A stretch of DNA of 64,000 nucleotides from Methanobacterium sp. UBA294 (lineage in GTDB: Archaea; Methanobacteriota; Methanobacteria; Methanobacteriales; Methanobacteriaceae): assembly GCA_002494495.1 (NCBI GenBank), contig DACB01000007.1, positions 156,501 through 220,500 of the forward strand, read 5' to 3'. Positions 27,676 through 36,369 of this stretch are shown here, piece after piece. The position numbers were made by a program, and so were the translations under genes. How positions within the stretch are numbered: position 1 is the first letter of the stretch; the number at the start of each line of letters is the position of its first letter. A model generated the notes under the pieces. The model ran no database searches. It had not been told where the DNA came from and saw only the letters and a list, made by a program, of their open reading frames with translations.

Positions 27676-30600
27676 ATGTCTGAACTTTCCAAGGTGGATA
27701 TATACAGACAAATTGATGTTCTAAGACACAACTTGCTAGACCTTACCATGCGCAACCAGCTTCTGAACTTCCGCCCACGCAGTATGACTGTGGAAGTTAA
27801 AGACGGGGATCTCGGTGAAATATACGACCGACTGATTCTAAAAAAAAGCAAGCGGAAACTCCTGCAATTCATTCCCCGGACAGAATTTGAAGAACCAATA
27901 GCTAGTTCACCAAATGAAGGCGAAGAAGCTGGAGAGAATGATGGTTCACAAAAAACTGACAATACAGGGGAAGCTAACATTGCAGAGGAAACAACTGGTG
28001 TAGGGGAAACAAAAGATACAGAGATAACAAAAGATACAAATAATCCCTCCCAACATGTTGTTGAAGATGATATTTCATTTAAAGGCCGTTTAAGCGAAAA
28101 TAAAGATGTAGATGAACCTATAGAATCTTATTCTGCCCATGGTACAGACGGTACTATAAAGATAGGAAAAAAAATTAATTTAACCCATAATTCAATCCCC
28201 AATGGAGTCAATAATTCTGAAGAAGATGTTTTAACTCATGATGAATCATCTCTGCTCTGGGAAACTCCAGCTCCCAATCAGGAGATGCTGGAGAAAAATA
28301 AGGAAATTCTATTACAGACTAATTTAACAGGCGCAGAACTTCAAAAACGCTTATTTTACATCAACCAGCGCGCCAGGTCAATGATGGAGGAACAGGGATA
28401 CAACATCCTCTACCTTGCCATGGGTTTCCTGAGATGGGAGGAGGACAACGGAACCCCCGAATATAAGGAAGCACCGCTAATACTCATTCCAGTAGAACTC
28501 GAAAGACGCAGGGTAAAGGGTTCCTTCAAGCTCCGCTGGACCGGTGAAGATATAATACCTAACATCTCCCTACAGTCAAAACTGACAGAACAGGGTATTG
28601 AAATACCTGATTTTGAAATGCCCCGCAATAAAGAAGGGGTACAGGAATATTTAGACCTTGTAAAAGATGCCATATCCCACAAAAAAGGGTGGAAAGTACA
28701 GGATAGCATATTCCTGGGCTTCTTCAGTTTCACCAAATTCGTGATGTACAAAGACCTGGAACCAGAAAGCTGGCCAGAAGATATGCCCCTGGAAGAAAAC
28801 CCCCTTATAAAGGCCATATTTGATCCAGACGAAGAAGAGTTAGAACCTGGATTTGAAGAAAATCAGGTGGATGTCAAACTCACAACCCATGACCTGTACC
28901 ATGTCATGGATGCAGATTCCTCTCAGATCGCGGTGATTGAAGACGTGAAAAACGGCCGAGACCTGGTGGTGGAAGGACCACCAGGAACAGGAAAATCACA
29001 GACCATAGTAAACCTCATAGCAGAACTACTCGCTAGAGGGAATACTGTTCTCTTTGTGAGTGAGAAAATGGCTGCGCTAGAAGTGGTTAAAGGGCGTCTG
29101 GATAGTGTGGGTCTGGGTGAGTTCTGTCTAGAACTGCATAGCAAAAAATCCAATAAAAAAGACGTTTTGGAGAAGCTTGAAAATGTTCTAAGAAACCCCA
29201 AACCAGCGGAACTATCCCTGGACAACGATTTAACCACCATCGAAGAGCTTAAAACCAACCTTGATGAATATGTATCCCTATTACACTCCCCCTACGGCAT
29301 GATCAGGTGGACTCCCTACCAGATCTTTGGTTTGAAGGAGAAAGCACTGCATCATTTTGAAAAAAAACAGGCCAAGATGCCCCGGTTCACCATGGACAAA
29401 GCTGAAGATATTACTTTAAAGGAATGGCAGCAAACCATCAATAAATTTAAGGAATTAGGGGAATTATATCGGCTGGTGAAACCGGTTTCATATAATCCCT
29501 GGAATTCAACCCAACCAGACCCCATACTACCTGCAGAAGAAGAAGAAATAGAAACATTCCTCACCAGCGCACTGCAGGTCCTGGATAAACTCAATCATAA
29601 AGCTCAAAAACTGGCCAAGATGTCTGGAGTTAACATACCCCAGACCCTTGATGATATGGAACACCTCATCGCTGCAGTGGAGATTATATCATTCTTCCCC
29701 TCACTGGAGAGAGAACTCATACTAAACCCCAGTTGGGACTACGATAAATTATACGTATATCAGTTGATAAAAAGCTTGGAAGAGTACCAAACCATAGTCA
29801 AAGATTTTAAACGATTTAAAACCGAAGCCTTCCATGAAGATTTACCCAAACTCATGGAGGAATTTCAGGGACAGAATAAGAAGATCCTTAAATCACTGCG
29901 AAAAGATTTCAAAAAGGTGAAAGACAAGATAGATAAAATCTACGTTGGAAAACCGCCAGAAAATGATGAACAAAGATTAAAAGACCTAGAAGAGTTAATT
30001 AGATTTCAGAACCTCCAAAAAAATATCAGGGCACAGGATGAAAAGGCCAGACCACTATTTGGCACCCACTGGAAGGCTGAAAAAAGCAAAGCAGAAGACC
30101 TGAAAAAGATATCTGACTGGATACTGAAATTCCGTAAGGCTCTAAAAGAGGGTAGCATATCAGAGAAAACCCTTAAAATAATGGACTCCATAAACCAAAA
30201 GGAACTAAAGAAATTATCAAATGAGTTACACCAAAATTATGACGAACTGCTTGGCATTGTTAAGGGATTAGACAGTTTCCTTCACTTTAATCTGGACTCT
30301 GCAATGGGATATAATCTTACCAAAAACCCCATCCAACACCTTGAATCCATGTTGATCCAGTTAAAAGAAAATCTTCATGAACTACAGAACTGGTCACGTT
30401 TCAGCTCCTCACGAGGAGAATGTGAAGAAACCATTGGTTTCAAACTGGTTGAAATTGTTAATAAAGATGAAATAGAGACAGATGACCTCATACCATGTTT
30501 GGAAGGTAACTTCGCAGATTCCATGTTGCGGAACTTATTTTTAAAAGAACCATTACTCTCCCGTTTTGTGGGAGATGTGCATCAAAAAAAGATAGAAGAA

Positions 30601-32964
30601 TTCCAAGAACTTGATAAAAAGATTATAAAATTAAATCGATTCAGGATAGCAGGAAAATTATATGCAAACCGTCCATCAATTTCAAGCAACGCATCACCCC
30701 GCAGTGAACTGGGGGTTTTAAAGAGCGAATTCGCAAGAAAAAGGGGGCATATGCCCATTAGAAAGTTGTTATCCATATGCGGCGGCATTATACAAAATAT
30801 AAAGCCCTGTTTTATGATGAGTCCCCTTTCTATAGCCCAGTATTTGGACCCCTACAGTGTGAAAAACCTGCGCTTCGACTATGTGATCTTCGATGAAGCA
30901 AGTCAGGTAAAACCTGAAGACGCATTAGGAGCGCTATTAAGGGCCAAATATGCAGTTATAATGGGCGACACCCGGCAATTGCCCCCCACAACTTTTTTCG
31001 ATATACTCATTGATGTGGAAAGTGATGATTATGATCTGGCAGTTCTCGCAGATATGGAAAGTATTCTGCATCTCACCAAAAGGAGTTTTCCTTCAAAAAT
31101 GCTTAGATGGCACTACCGGAGCCGGCATGAATCCCTAATCGCTGTTTCCAACCAGGAATTCTATGACAACCACCTCCTGATCTATCCTTCTCCCAGCCGA
31201 GATGCAGATGAACTAGGTTTAAAGCTCGTACACCTTCCAGAGACTGTCTATGACCGAGGTAATACTGCAACTAACCATGAAGAAGCAAAAGAAGTGATAA
31301 GAACAGTATTCGAACATTACAAAAAGTATGGTGACACGAAAAGTCTTGGTGTAGGTACATTCAACGTCCGCCAACAGCAGGCCATATTAGAAGAGCTGGA
31401 ACTACAACTTAAACTCAATCCCCGCATGGAAAAATATTTCAGTAGAAATCAAAAGGAGCATTTCTTTGTTAAGAACCTGGAAACAATCCAGGGAGACGAA
31501 AGAGATGTAATACTGGTTAGTGTAGGATATGGATTCGATGCAAATGGACGGTTAAGCCATAACTTTGGACCTGTAAATCAAGACGGTGGAGAAAGGCGTT
31601 TAAACGTTCTATTAACCAGAGCCCGGGAAAAATGTATTATATTTTCCAACTTCCGGGGCAGGGACCTGAATTTAACATCAAACTCACCATTCGGCCTCAG
31701 GGCACTTAAGGTATTCCTGGAATACGCAGAAACTAAAACAATCCCTCAGGAAGATGAATTCCCGGATAGTAATGAAACTGCCTTTGAAATTGCTATCTAC
31801 GAATTTTTAACCGAAAATGGCTATGAAGTCAATACAAAAGTGGGATGTGCTGGTTTCAGGGTTGATCTGGCCATATTAGATCCAAAATATCCTGGACGTT
31901 ACCTCCTGGGAATAACCTGTGACGGTCCAATTTATCAGAGCAGCAGAGTGGCCCGAGATCGTGATCGTCTTAGACAACAAGTGCTTAAAGGATTAGGCTG
32001 GCGTTTACACAGATTATGGTCTCCTGACTGGTACAGAAACCGTTCAGAGGTGCAAAAAGCTCTATTAAAAACTATCGAAGAACTTCTAAATGAAGAAAGG
32101 GATGAAGAAGAATTCATCCCACCAGTGATAGAAGAAGAGGAATCAGTGAAAGAACTCCTAGAAGCTGAAGTGGCTGATGCAGAATCTGATGATATTTCAG
32201 AATCTGAAGCAATAAGAGAATCTAAAACAATAACAAAATCTGAAGCAAAAAGTGAATCTGAACCAGAATTAACTCATGAATCAGGGGTAATCAGAGCATC
32301 ACCATCAAAAAATATTTTAGAAACAGATACTGCTCAAGAAACTAAATCACTGTCAGATAATGAAAATTATACGGAGATACAAAAAGAAAATGATATTCCA
32401 AGATCTCCCCTTGATGTAGTATCCAATTATGAAGTAAGCGACCTGAAGCAGAACTTCAAAGTTACCGGAGAATTACATAACCAGCCCGTGGGTACCGTGG
32501 CTAAGGCTGTGATGGAAGTAGTTAAATTGGAGGGTCCTATCCACTACGATGAAGTGGTTAAACGCATCCGAACACATTGGGGGCTTAGCAGGGCCGGGCG
32601 CCGTGTCCAGGCTATAATGAAGGAAGCAGTTGAATTAACTTTGCTCGATGGCAGTGTTATACGCAAGGATGATTTCTTATATTATAAGGACGCCCCAATC
32701 ATTGTAAGAAGGCGTACAGGAAAACAAGGCGTAAAAATGGATTACATCAGCAAAGAAGAAATTACCTTAGCAATAAACATGGTGTTGAAATCCCAGTATG
32801 CAACAGAATCTGACGAACTGATACGTGAAGTTGTAAAAATATTCGGGGCCAAAATCGCTAGAGGACCAGCCATCAAAAGGATAGACAGTGTAATTAAAGA
32901 CTTAATAAGTCAAGGCAAAATTGAAATGAGGCCTGAAGGGATGTTAGACCTAGTAAGGAACTAA
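27676..32964 (+). CDS. Giant DUF4011 / SF1 helicase / Vsr-like nuclease / DUF3320 protein
   Basis: A 1762-residue multidomain protein. An N-terminal DUF4011-type segment (DLTMRNQLLNFRPRS) is split by an acidic low-complexity insert (about 75-195). SF1 helicase motifs follow: Walker A GPPGTGKS at 434-441, a long helical insert, DEAS at 1073-1076 with GDTRQLPP, HYRSRHESL, TIQGDERDVI and LLTRAREK. A restriction-endonuclease-like domain spans about 1365-1455 (E1370, D1397, ITCDG near 1413-1417, then RDRDRLRQQVLKGLGWR). A Ser/Glu-rich linker leads to a DUF3320 domain (EGPIHYDEVVKRI). Related helicase-nucleases occur in anti-phage or repair contexts; the role here is unknown. Relatives typically read GIECDG where this protein has GITCDG. 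Confidence 0.88.
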   Translation: MSELSKVDIYRQIDVLRHNLLDLTMRNQLLNFRPRSMTVEVKDGDLGEIYDRLILKKSKRKLLQFIPRTEFEEPIASSPNEGEEAGENDGSQKTDNTGEANIAEETTGVGETKDTEITKDTNNPSQHVVEDDISFKGRLSENKDVDEPIESYSAHGTDGTIKIGKKINLTHNSIPNGVNNSEEDVLTHDESSLLWETPAPNQEMLEKNKEILLQTNLTGAELQKRLFYINQRARSMMEEQGYNILYLAMGFLRWEEDNGTPEYKEAPLILIPVELERRRVKGSFKLRWTGEDIIPNISLQSKLTEQGIEIPDFEMPRNKEGVQEYLDLVKDAISHKKGWKVQDSIFLGFFSFTKFVMYKDLEPESWPEDMPLEENPLIKAIFDPDEEELEPGFEENQVDVKLTTHDLYHVMDADSSQIAVIEDVKNGRDLVVEGPPGTGKSQTIVNLIAELLARGNTVLFVSEKMAALEVVKGRLDSVGLGEFCLELHSKKSNKKDVLEKLENVLRNPKPAELSLDNDLTTIEELKTNLDEYVSLLHSPYGMIRWTPYQIFGLKEKALHHFEKKQAKMPRFTMDKAEDITLKEWQQTINKFKELGELYRLVKPVSYNPWNSTQPDPILPAEEEEIETFLTSALQVLDKLNHKAQKLAKMSGVNIPQTLDDMEHLIAAVEIISFFPSLERELILNPSWDYDKLYVYQLIKSLEEYQTIVKDFKRFKTEAFHEDLPKLMEEFQGQNKKILKSLRKDFKKVKDKIDKIYVGKPPENDEQRLKDLEELIRFQNLQKNIRAQDEKARPLFGTHWKAEKSKAEDLKKISDWILKFRKALKEGSISEKTLKIMDSINQKELKKLSNELHQNYDELLGIVKGLDSFLHFNLDSAMGYNLTKNPIQHLESMLIQLKENLHELQNWSRFSSSRGECEETIGFKLVEIVNKDEIETDDLIPCLEGNFADSMLRNLFLKEPLLSRFVGDVHQKKIEEFQELDKKIIKLNRFRIAGKLYANRPSISSNASPRSELGVLKSEFARKRGHMPIRKLLSICGGIIQNIKPCFMMSPLSIAQYLDPYSVKNLRFDYVIFDEASQVKPEDALGALLRAKYAVIMGDTRQLPPTTFFDILIDVESDDYDLAVLADMESILHLTKRSFPSKMLRWHYRSRHESLIAVSNQEFYDNHLLIYPSPSRDADELGLKLVHLPETVYDRGNTATNHEEAKEVIRTVFEHYKKYGDTKSLGVGTFNVRQQQAILEELELQLKLNPRMEKYFSRNQKEHFFVKNLETIQGDERDVILVSVGYGFDANGRLSHNFGPVNQDGGERRLNVLLTRAREKCIIFSNFRGRDLNLTSNSPFGLRALKVFLEYAETKTIPQEDEFPDSNETAFEIAIYEFLTENGYEVNTKVGCAGFRVDLAILDPKYPGRYLLGITCDGPIYQSSRVARDRDRLRQQVLKGLGWRLHRLWSPDWYRNRSEVQKALLKTIEELLNEERDEEEFIPPVIEEEESVKELLEAEVADAESDDISESEAIRESKTITKSEAKSESEPELTHESGVIRASPSKNILETDTAQETKSLSDNENYTEIQKENDIPRSPLDVVSNYEVSDLKQNFKVTGELHNQPVGTVAKAVMEVVKLEGPIHYDEVVKRIRTHWGLSRAGRRVQAIMKEAVELTLLDGSVIRKDDFLYYKDAPIIVRRRTGKQGVKMDYISKEEITLAINMVLKSQYATESDELIREVVKIFGAKIARGPAIKRIDSVIKDLISQGKIEMRPEGMLDLVRN

Positions 32965-32978
32965 AATAGAAGATTATA

Positions 32979-33276
32979 ATGGAACAGGACAGGAGCTAGC
33001 CGTTTCACAGCGGCCATTGGAAATGAAGTTGATTCTGCATTTAAAAAACTAGCATCAGAAATACTTAAGGATGGCTCACTATCACAGAAAGAAAAAGCTT
33101 ATTTCCCTTGCATGTGCAGTTGCAATTAAATGTGATCATGCACTCTGACCCATAAAAGACAAGATCTTAAAACAGGCGCAACACAGGAAGAAATAATGGA
33201 AGCCGCCGCCGTAGCGGGTCTGGTATGTATGGGTTCAGGATTTAATACAACCCAGGCTATTTTAGATGACAAATAA
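32979..33276 (+). pseudogene. Decayed carboxymuconolactone decarboxylase (AhpD-like) gene
   Basis: Three frames must be joined to read the protein. One gives RFTAAIGNEVDSAFKKLASE and then ILKDGSLSQKEKA; a second gives SLACAVAIKCDHAL; a third gives LTHKRQDLKTGATQEEIMEA and continues AAAVAGLVCMGSGFNTTQAIL to a TAA. The joined sequence matches the small carboxymuconolactone decarboxylase fold, including the CDHA motif (only one cysteine of the usual CxxC). At least two frameshifts, and probably a third near the ATG, show inactivation. It sits between the giant helicase-nuclease gene and a tRNA gene on the opposite strand. Sequencing error is possible but several independent errors in 300 bases are unlikely. 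Confidence 0.8.
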
Positions 33277-33284
33277 AAATTGAG

Positions 33285-33360
<76 letters not shown>

Positions 33361-34126
33361 TTTAGATTTTGATTAATAAGTTTTAATGATGATATTTCTA
33401 ATTATGATTATTTATTCTCAATACAATTAAATACTCAATACCATTAGATGAATGTTCTTCATTATAAAATTTGTGTAAGGGTTGATATTTATCTTTTCTT
33501 CACTGTGAAAGAGTAAGTAAAGGGGGTCTTTCGATTCTTCAAGTACTCCTTATAAAATAAAGCCAGAAATCTTTGCATAATTGTTGTTAAATAGGATTTA
33601 AGACTTAAATCCCCAATTACATAAATTACAATTCTTCCTTTATTCACTTTTCAAGTAATCTGGAATAAAATTAATTCAGAAGGTATTAGGAATTATAATA
33701 TGTAAATTAAGTCGGTCTATATTTAATAAAATATTCCAAATATGGAAGAATACTCGAATTGCATCAATTGATTTTCTGCTATCCATATCATTCTATGAAA
33801 TCTTCAAGTTGAATGAAGCAGATGTTATCAAGCTGCCAGTATCTTCACTTCAATGAGTATTCGGTGATAATATTAAAGGATTACTTGAAGCAAAATGATG
33901 TGTTAGTCAGTATTAAATTTCAAATTTTTGAATTCATATAATTCTTGATTTTGAAATTAAATTTTTAGAAAGCTATAATTTATTACTTAATCAAAATTAT
34001 TAATTTTTCCCCAATTTCTAATAAAAACTCATTTTAAATACCTCCTGCCTAATTTAATAAGTGAGAATACCTAAAAAAAATTGAAGTACAGTATGAAGGT
34101 TGTAGAACATAGATCAGGCGAGAAAT
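33361..34126. other. Long AT-rich gap with no convincing gene
   Basis: About 770 bases without a reliable ORF or RNA. A stretch at 33728-33905 reads as a protein-like sequence (SFYEIFKLNEADVIKLPVSS, then VFGDNIKGLLEAK) but is interrupted by TGA codons, so it may be a gene remnant. An 11-base inverted repeat flanks it: TTCAAGTAATC at 33650-33660 and GATTACTTGAA at 33879-33889. Together with the decayed gene on the other side of the tRNA, this looks like a zone of gene loss. Confidence 0.35.
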
Positions 34127-34618
34127 TTGAAGCGAAGAAAACACATTTTCTTAGATGACAAAGCAAAAGCAAAGAGGCTCGAAAGGAAGATTATAAAATA
34201 TGAAAAATATAAATCTCATCAGGAAAAGACACCTGAAGAGGACTTTCGATTTAAGGAAAAAATGGCTCTCTTAAGCATTGCCGCAAGTAACTTCATGATG
34301 ACCGGGCACAGCCCAACATTGGTTATAACTAAAAAGGAAGAAGGAGACGAAATACTCATGCCAGTAGGGGGTGGGCAGAAAGACCGGGCCAGGGAAATAA
34401 TATCCCGAGTAGATTTCAGGAAACTCTACAGGGGTGGAACTGGTAGAAAAACAGACCCATTAATGATAATAACCGCGATCTGTATGTACGTCATGAGGCA
34501 GGATAATCCACGACGCGGAGACATTAGATATTCCAACGATTTTATTAGGAAAGTTGGAGTAACCAAGCAAATATATGAAAATGTAAGTAAAAAACTCGAT
34601 TCTTATCTGAAAGCCTAA
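34127..34618 (+). CDS. Hypothetical basic protein
   Basis: A 163-residue protein with a highly basic N-terminal third (RRKH, KAKAKRLERKIIKYEKYKS) that probably forms a helix. The C-terminal part (about 95-163) has a helical, repressor-like look (RRGDIRYSNDFIRKVGVTK). I do not recognise a family. The only start in frame is TTG at 34127 with a weak upstream site (AGGCGAG). A separate short frame begins ATG at 34093 and stops within this gene, so the start is uncertain. Basic character suggests nucleic-acid binding; no more can be said. Confidence 0.6.
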   Translation: MKRRKHIFLDDKAKAKRLERKIIKYEKYKSHQEKTPEEDFRFKEKMALLSIAASNFMMTGHSPTLVITKKEEGDEILMPVGGGQKDRAREIISRVDFRKLYRGGTGRKTDPLMIITAICMYVMRQDNPRRGDIRYSNDFIRKVGVTKQIYENVSKKLDSYLKA

Positions 34619-34768
34619 AATCTGATGGGTGTCTCTATATAGTGATATCAAAAATATTGAACTACTTTTTTTTATAGTATTAAATTTTATAATTCCTCAA
34701 CTCTTTTTTCGCAAAAAACTACGGTGTTTGATGTTATATTACTACTAGCGTAAGTGTCTGTTGTAACA

Positions 34769-35095
34769 TTAACTCACCAGGGGTAATTTACTAATCTGCC
34801 ACGCTACATAACCACCCAAGATAGCGTAAACATCGTTAAATCCTGATTCTTTCATCTTCATCATGAAATATTCACTTCTCACACCAGATTTACAGTATAT
34901 CAGATATTTTTTATTTCTATCCAATCTTTCTACTTTGCGCTGAAAATCATGGCCATCATAATCTAGATTTTGAGCCCCGGGAATATGGTCCTTTCTATAA
35001 TCATCTTCCGGCCGGATATCTATAATAACTATTTCTGAATTTTCATCCATCAACTTCAATGCGTCTTGTGGCGTTACTAACTCGAACCTAGACAT
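34769..35095 (-). CDS. Rhodanese-like domain protein
   Basis: A single rhodanese domain of 108 residues. It has VIIDIRPEDDYRKDHIPGA near residue 23 and the active-site loop YCKSGVRS with the catalytic cysteine near 69, followed by ILGGYVAW. Stand-alone rhodaneses carry persulfide sulfur for sulfur transfer or cyanide and sulfide handling. No signal peptide. It is flanked by genes on the opposite strand, so it is probably transcribed alone; AGGT lies just before the ATG. Confidence 0.92.
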   Translation of the reverse strand: MSRFELVTPQDALKLMDENSEIVIIDIRPEDDYRKDHIPGAQNLDYDGHDFQRKVERLDRNKKYLIYCKSGVRSEYFMMKMKESGFNDVYAILGGYVAWQISKLPLVS

Positions 35096-35330
35096 AAACC
35101 TATTATTCCCCCTAATTTACAAATTCCTTTATTTATTTTTGTAAATACAGTTTAATATAATTTGTCTGTTTTAAAATAAATAAAAAAAGCACAGTATCTC
35201 CTTTGAATATGGATCATCATTATCAGATAATGGATATTAATTCGGATAAATTATATTTTTAAGTTAACATTTTATTGGTTGCTATTCTACTTTAATACTG
35301 AATAAACATAGAATCACGAGTTGGTTAAAT

Positions 35331-35933
35331 ATGAAAATACGCTGCCCTTGGGCCGATGGTAATGAATTACTCAGGGATTACCATGACCATGAATGGGGAG
35401 TCCCAGTTCACGACGACAGGCTTCTGTTTGAGTTCCTTATACTGGAAGGCGCCCAAGCAGGTTTGAGCTGGAACCTGATACTCCAAAGAAGAAATGATTA
35501 TCGTAAGGCCTTTGATAATTTCCAAGTGGATAAAGTAGCTGCATACAGTGAAAATAAGAAAGATGAACTCCGGAACAATGAGGGTATAATTCGTAACCGC
35601 CTTAAGATTCGCTCTGCCGTGACCAATGCCCGGGCAGTTCAAGAGATCCAAGGGGAATATGGGAGTTTTGATTCATACATATGGGAGTATGTGGACCATA
35701 AAACTATCCAGAACAGTTGGAAAACAATGAGTGATATACCCGCATCAACTACCGGATCAGAGAAGATGAGCAAAGACCTCAAGAAGAGGGGTTTTAAATT
35801 TGTAGGACCAACCATATGCTAGGGATTTATGCAGGCCGTAGGGATGGTCAACGACCATTTGATGGATTGTTTCCGCCACGATGAATTAAATAATATGACT
35901 AAACAGTTACATGATAAAGTAAAGGAAAAATAA
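35331..35933 (+). pseudogene. tag: DNA-3-methyladenine glycosylase I with in-frame amber codon
   Basis: The first 163 codons encode Tag: CPWADGNELLRDYHDHEWG at the N-terminus carries the first two zinc ligands (C5, H18), with the catalytic region behind it. Codon 164 (35820-35822) is TAG where relatives have tyrosine in TICYAFMQA. The same frame continues intact for 36 further codons, including NDHLMDC with the other two expected zinc ligands (H176, C180), to a TAA that overlaps the next ATG (TAATG). The truncated product would lack the zinc snap. It is either a recent nonsense mutation or a readthrough gene; TAG ends several ordinary genes here, so mutation is likelier. First gene of a base-repair operon. 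Confidence 0.8.
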
Positions 35934-36352
35934 TGTTCGGTTTAACTAAACGCCAGTTCCTGAAAAAAAGCAAGAAAGTTTTGCAAGAAACCAGTATACA
36001 ATCACTTTCATTTAGAAGATTAATTAATCAGGATGCTAAAGATGAAATTAGCATTTTAGAAACTCATCGTAGTTTGGATCACCTACGAAACCATGCAGAT
36101 GATACATTTGCCAGTTACAGAAAACTTAAACCACCATCTAAATGTTTACAACTTCAACAGAACATAATAAATGCATTAATCCTGTTTTATGATTCATTAG
36201 TGGCTTATTCTGAATCATTATATGCAAGAAAAGATGGTTTAGAGGATAAATCCCGTCAGTTAATGGAAAAATCCAGTGAAAATCTGAATAAATACCTCGA
36301 AATATCCCTTTCTTTAAGCAGGGAAGTTGATTCTAATCTACAGAAAAAATAA
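35933..36352 (+). CDS. Hypothetical helical protein in a DNA-repair operon
   Basis: A 139-residue protein, mostly charged and helical, with no family I recognise. Its N-terminus is strongly basic (TKRQFLKKSKK) and the rest reads as two or three amphipathic helices. The ATG overlaps the terminal TAA of the tag frame (TAATG), so its translation was presumably coupled to full-length Tag; the amber codon in tag may reduce its expression. An 8-oxoguanine glycosylase gene follows 17 bases later. Position suggests a repair-related role, but that is inference only. Confidence 0.7.
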   Translation: MFGLTKRQFLKKSKKVLQETSIQSLSFRRLINQDAKDEISILETHRSLDHLRNHADDTFASYRKLKPPSKCLQLQQNIINALILFYDSLVAYSESLYARKDGLEDKSRQLMEKSSENLNKYLEISLSLSREVDSNLQKK

Positions 36353-36369
36353 TCAGGATTGCTGGAATA

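Noticed and set aside
33650..33889. ORB-like boxes around 33.6-33.9 kb
   Set aside because: TTCAAGTAATC and its inverse share only seven core bases with the origin box, and no initiator gene is adjacent.
34093..34158. Short ORF starting ATG at 34093 as the true start of the basic hypothetical protein
   Set aside because: It is in a different frame and ends after about 21 codons. A frameshift fusing it to the larger frame is possible but not needed to explain the sequence.
35820..35822. Pyrrolysine insertion at the tag amber codon
   Set aside because: No pyl genes are seen in the window, the order is not known for pyrrolysine use, and TAG is an ordinary stop for several genes here (ileS, ogg, dapF, the aldolase). 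A nonsense mutation is simpler; a genome-wide search for pylS would settle it.
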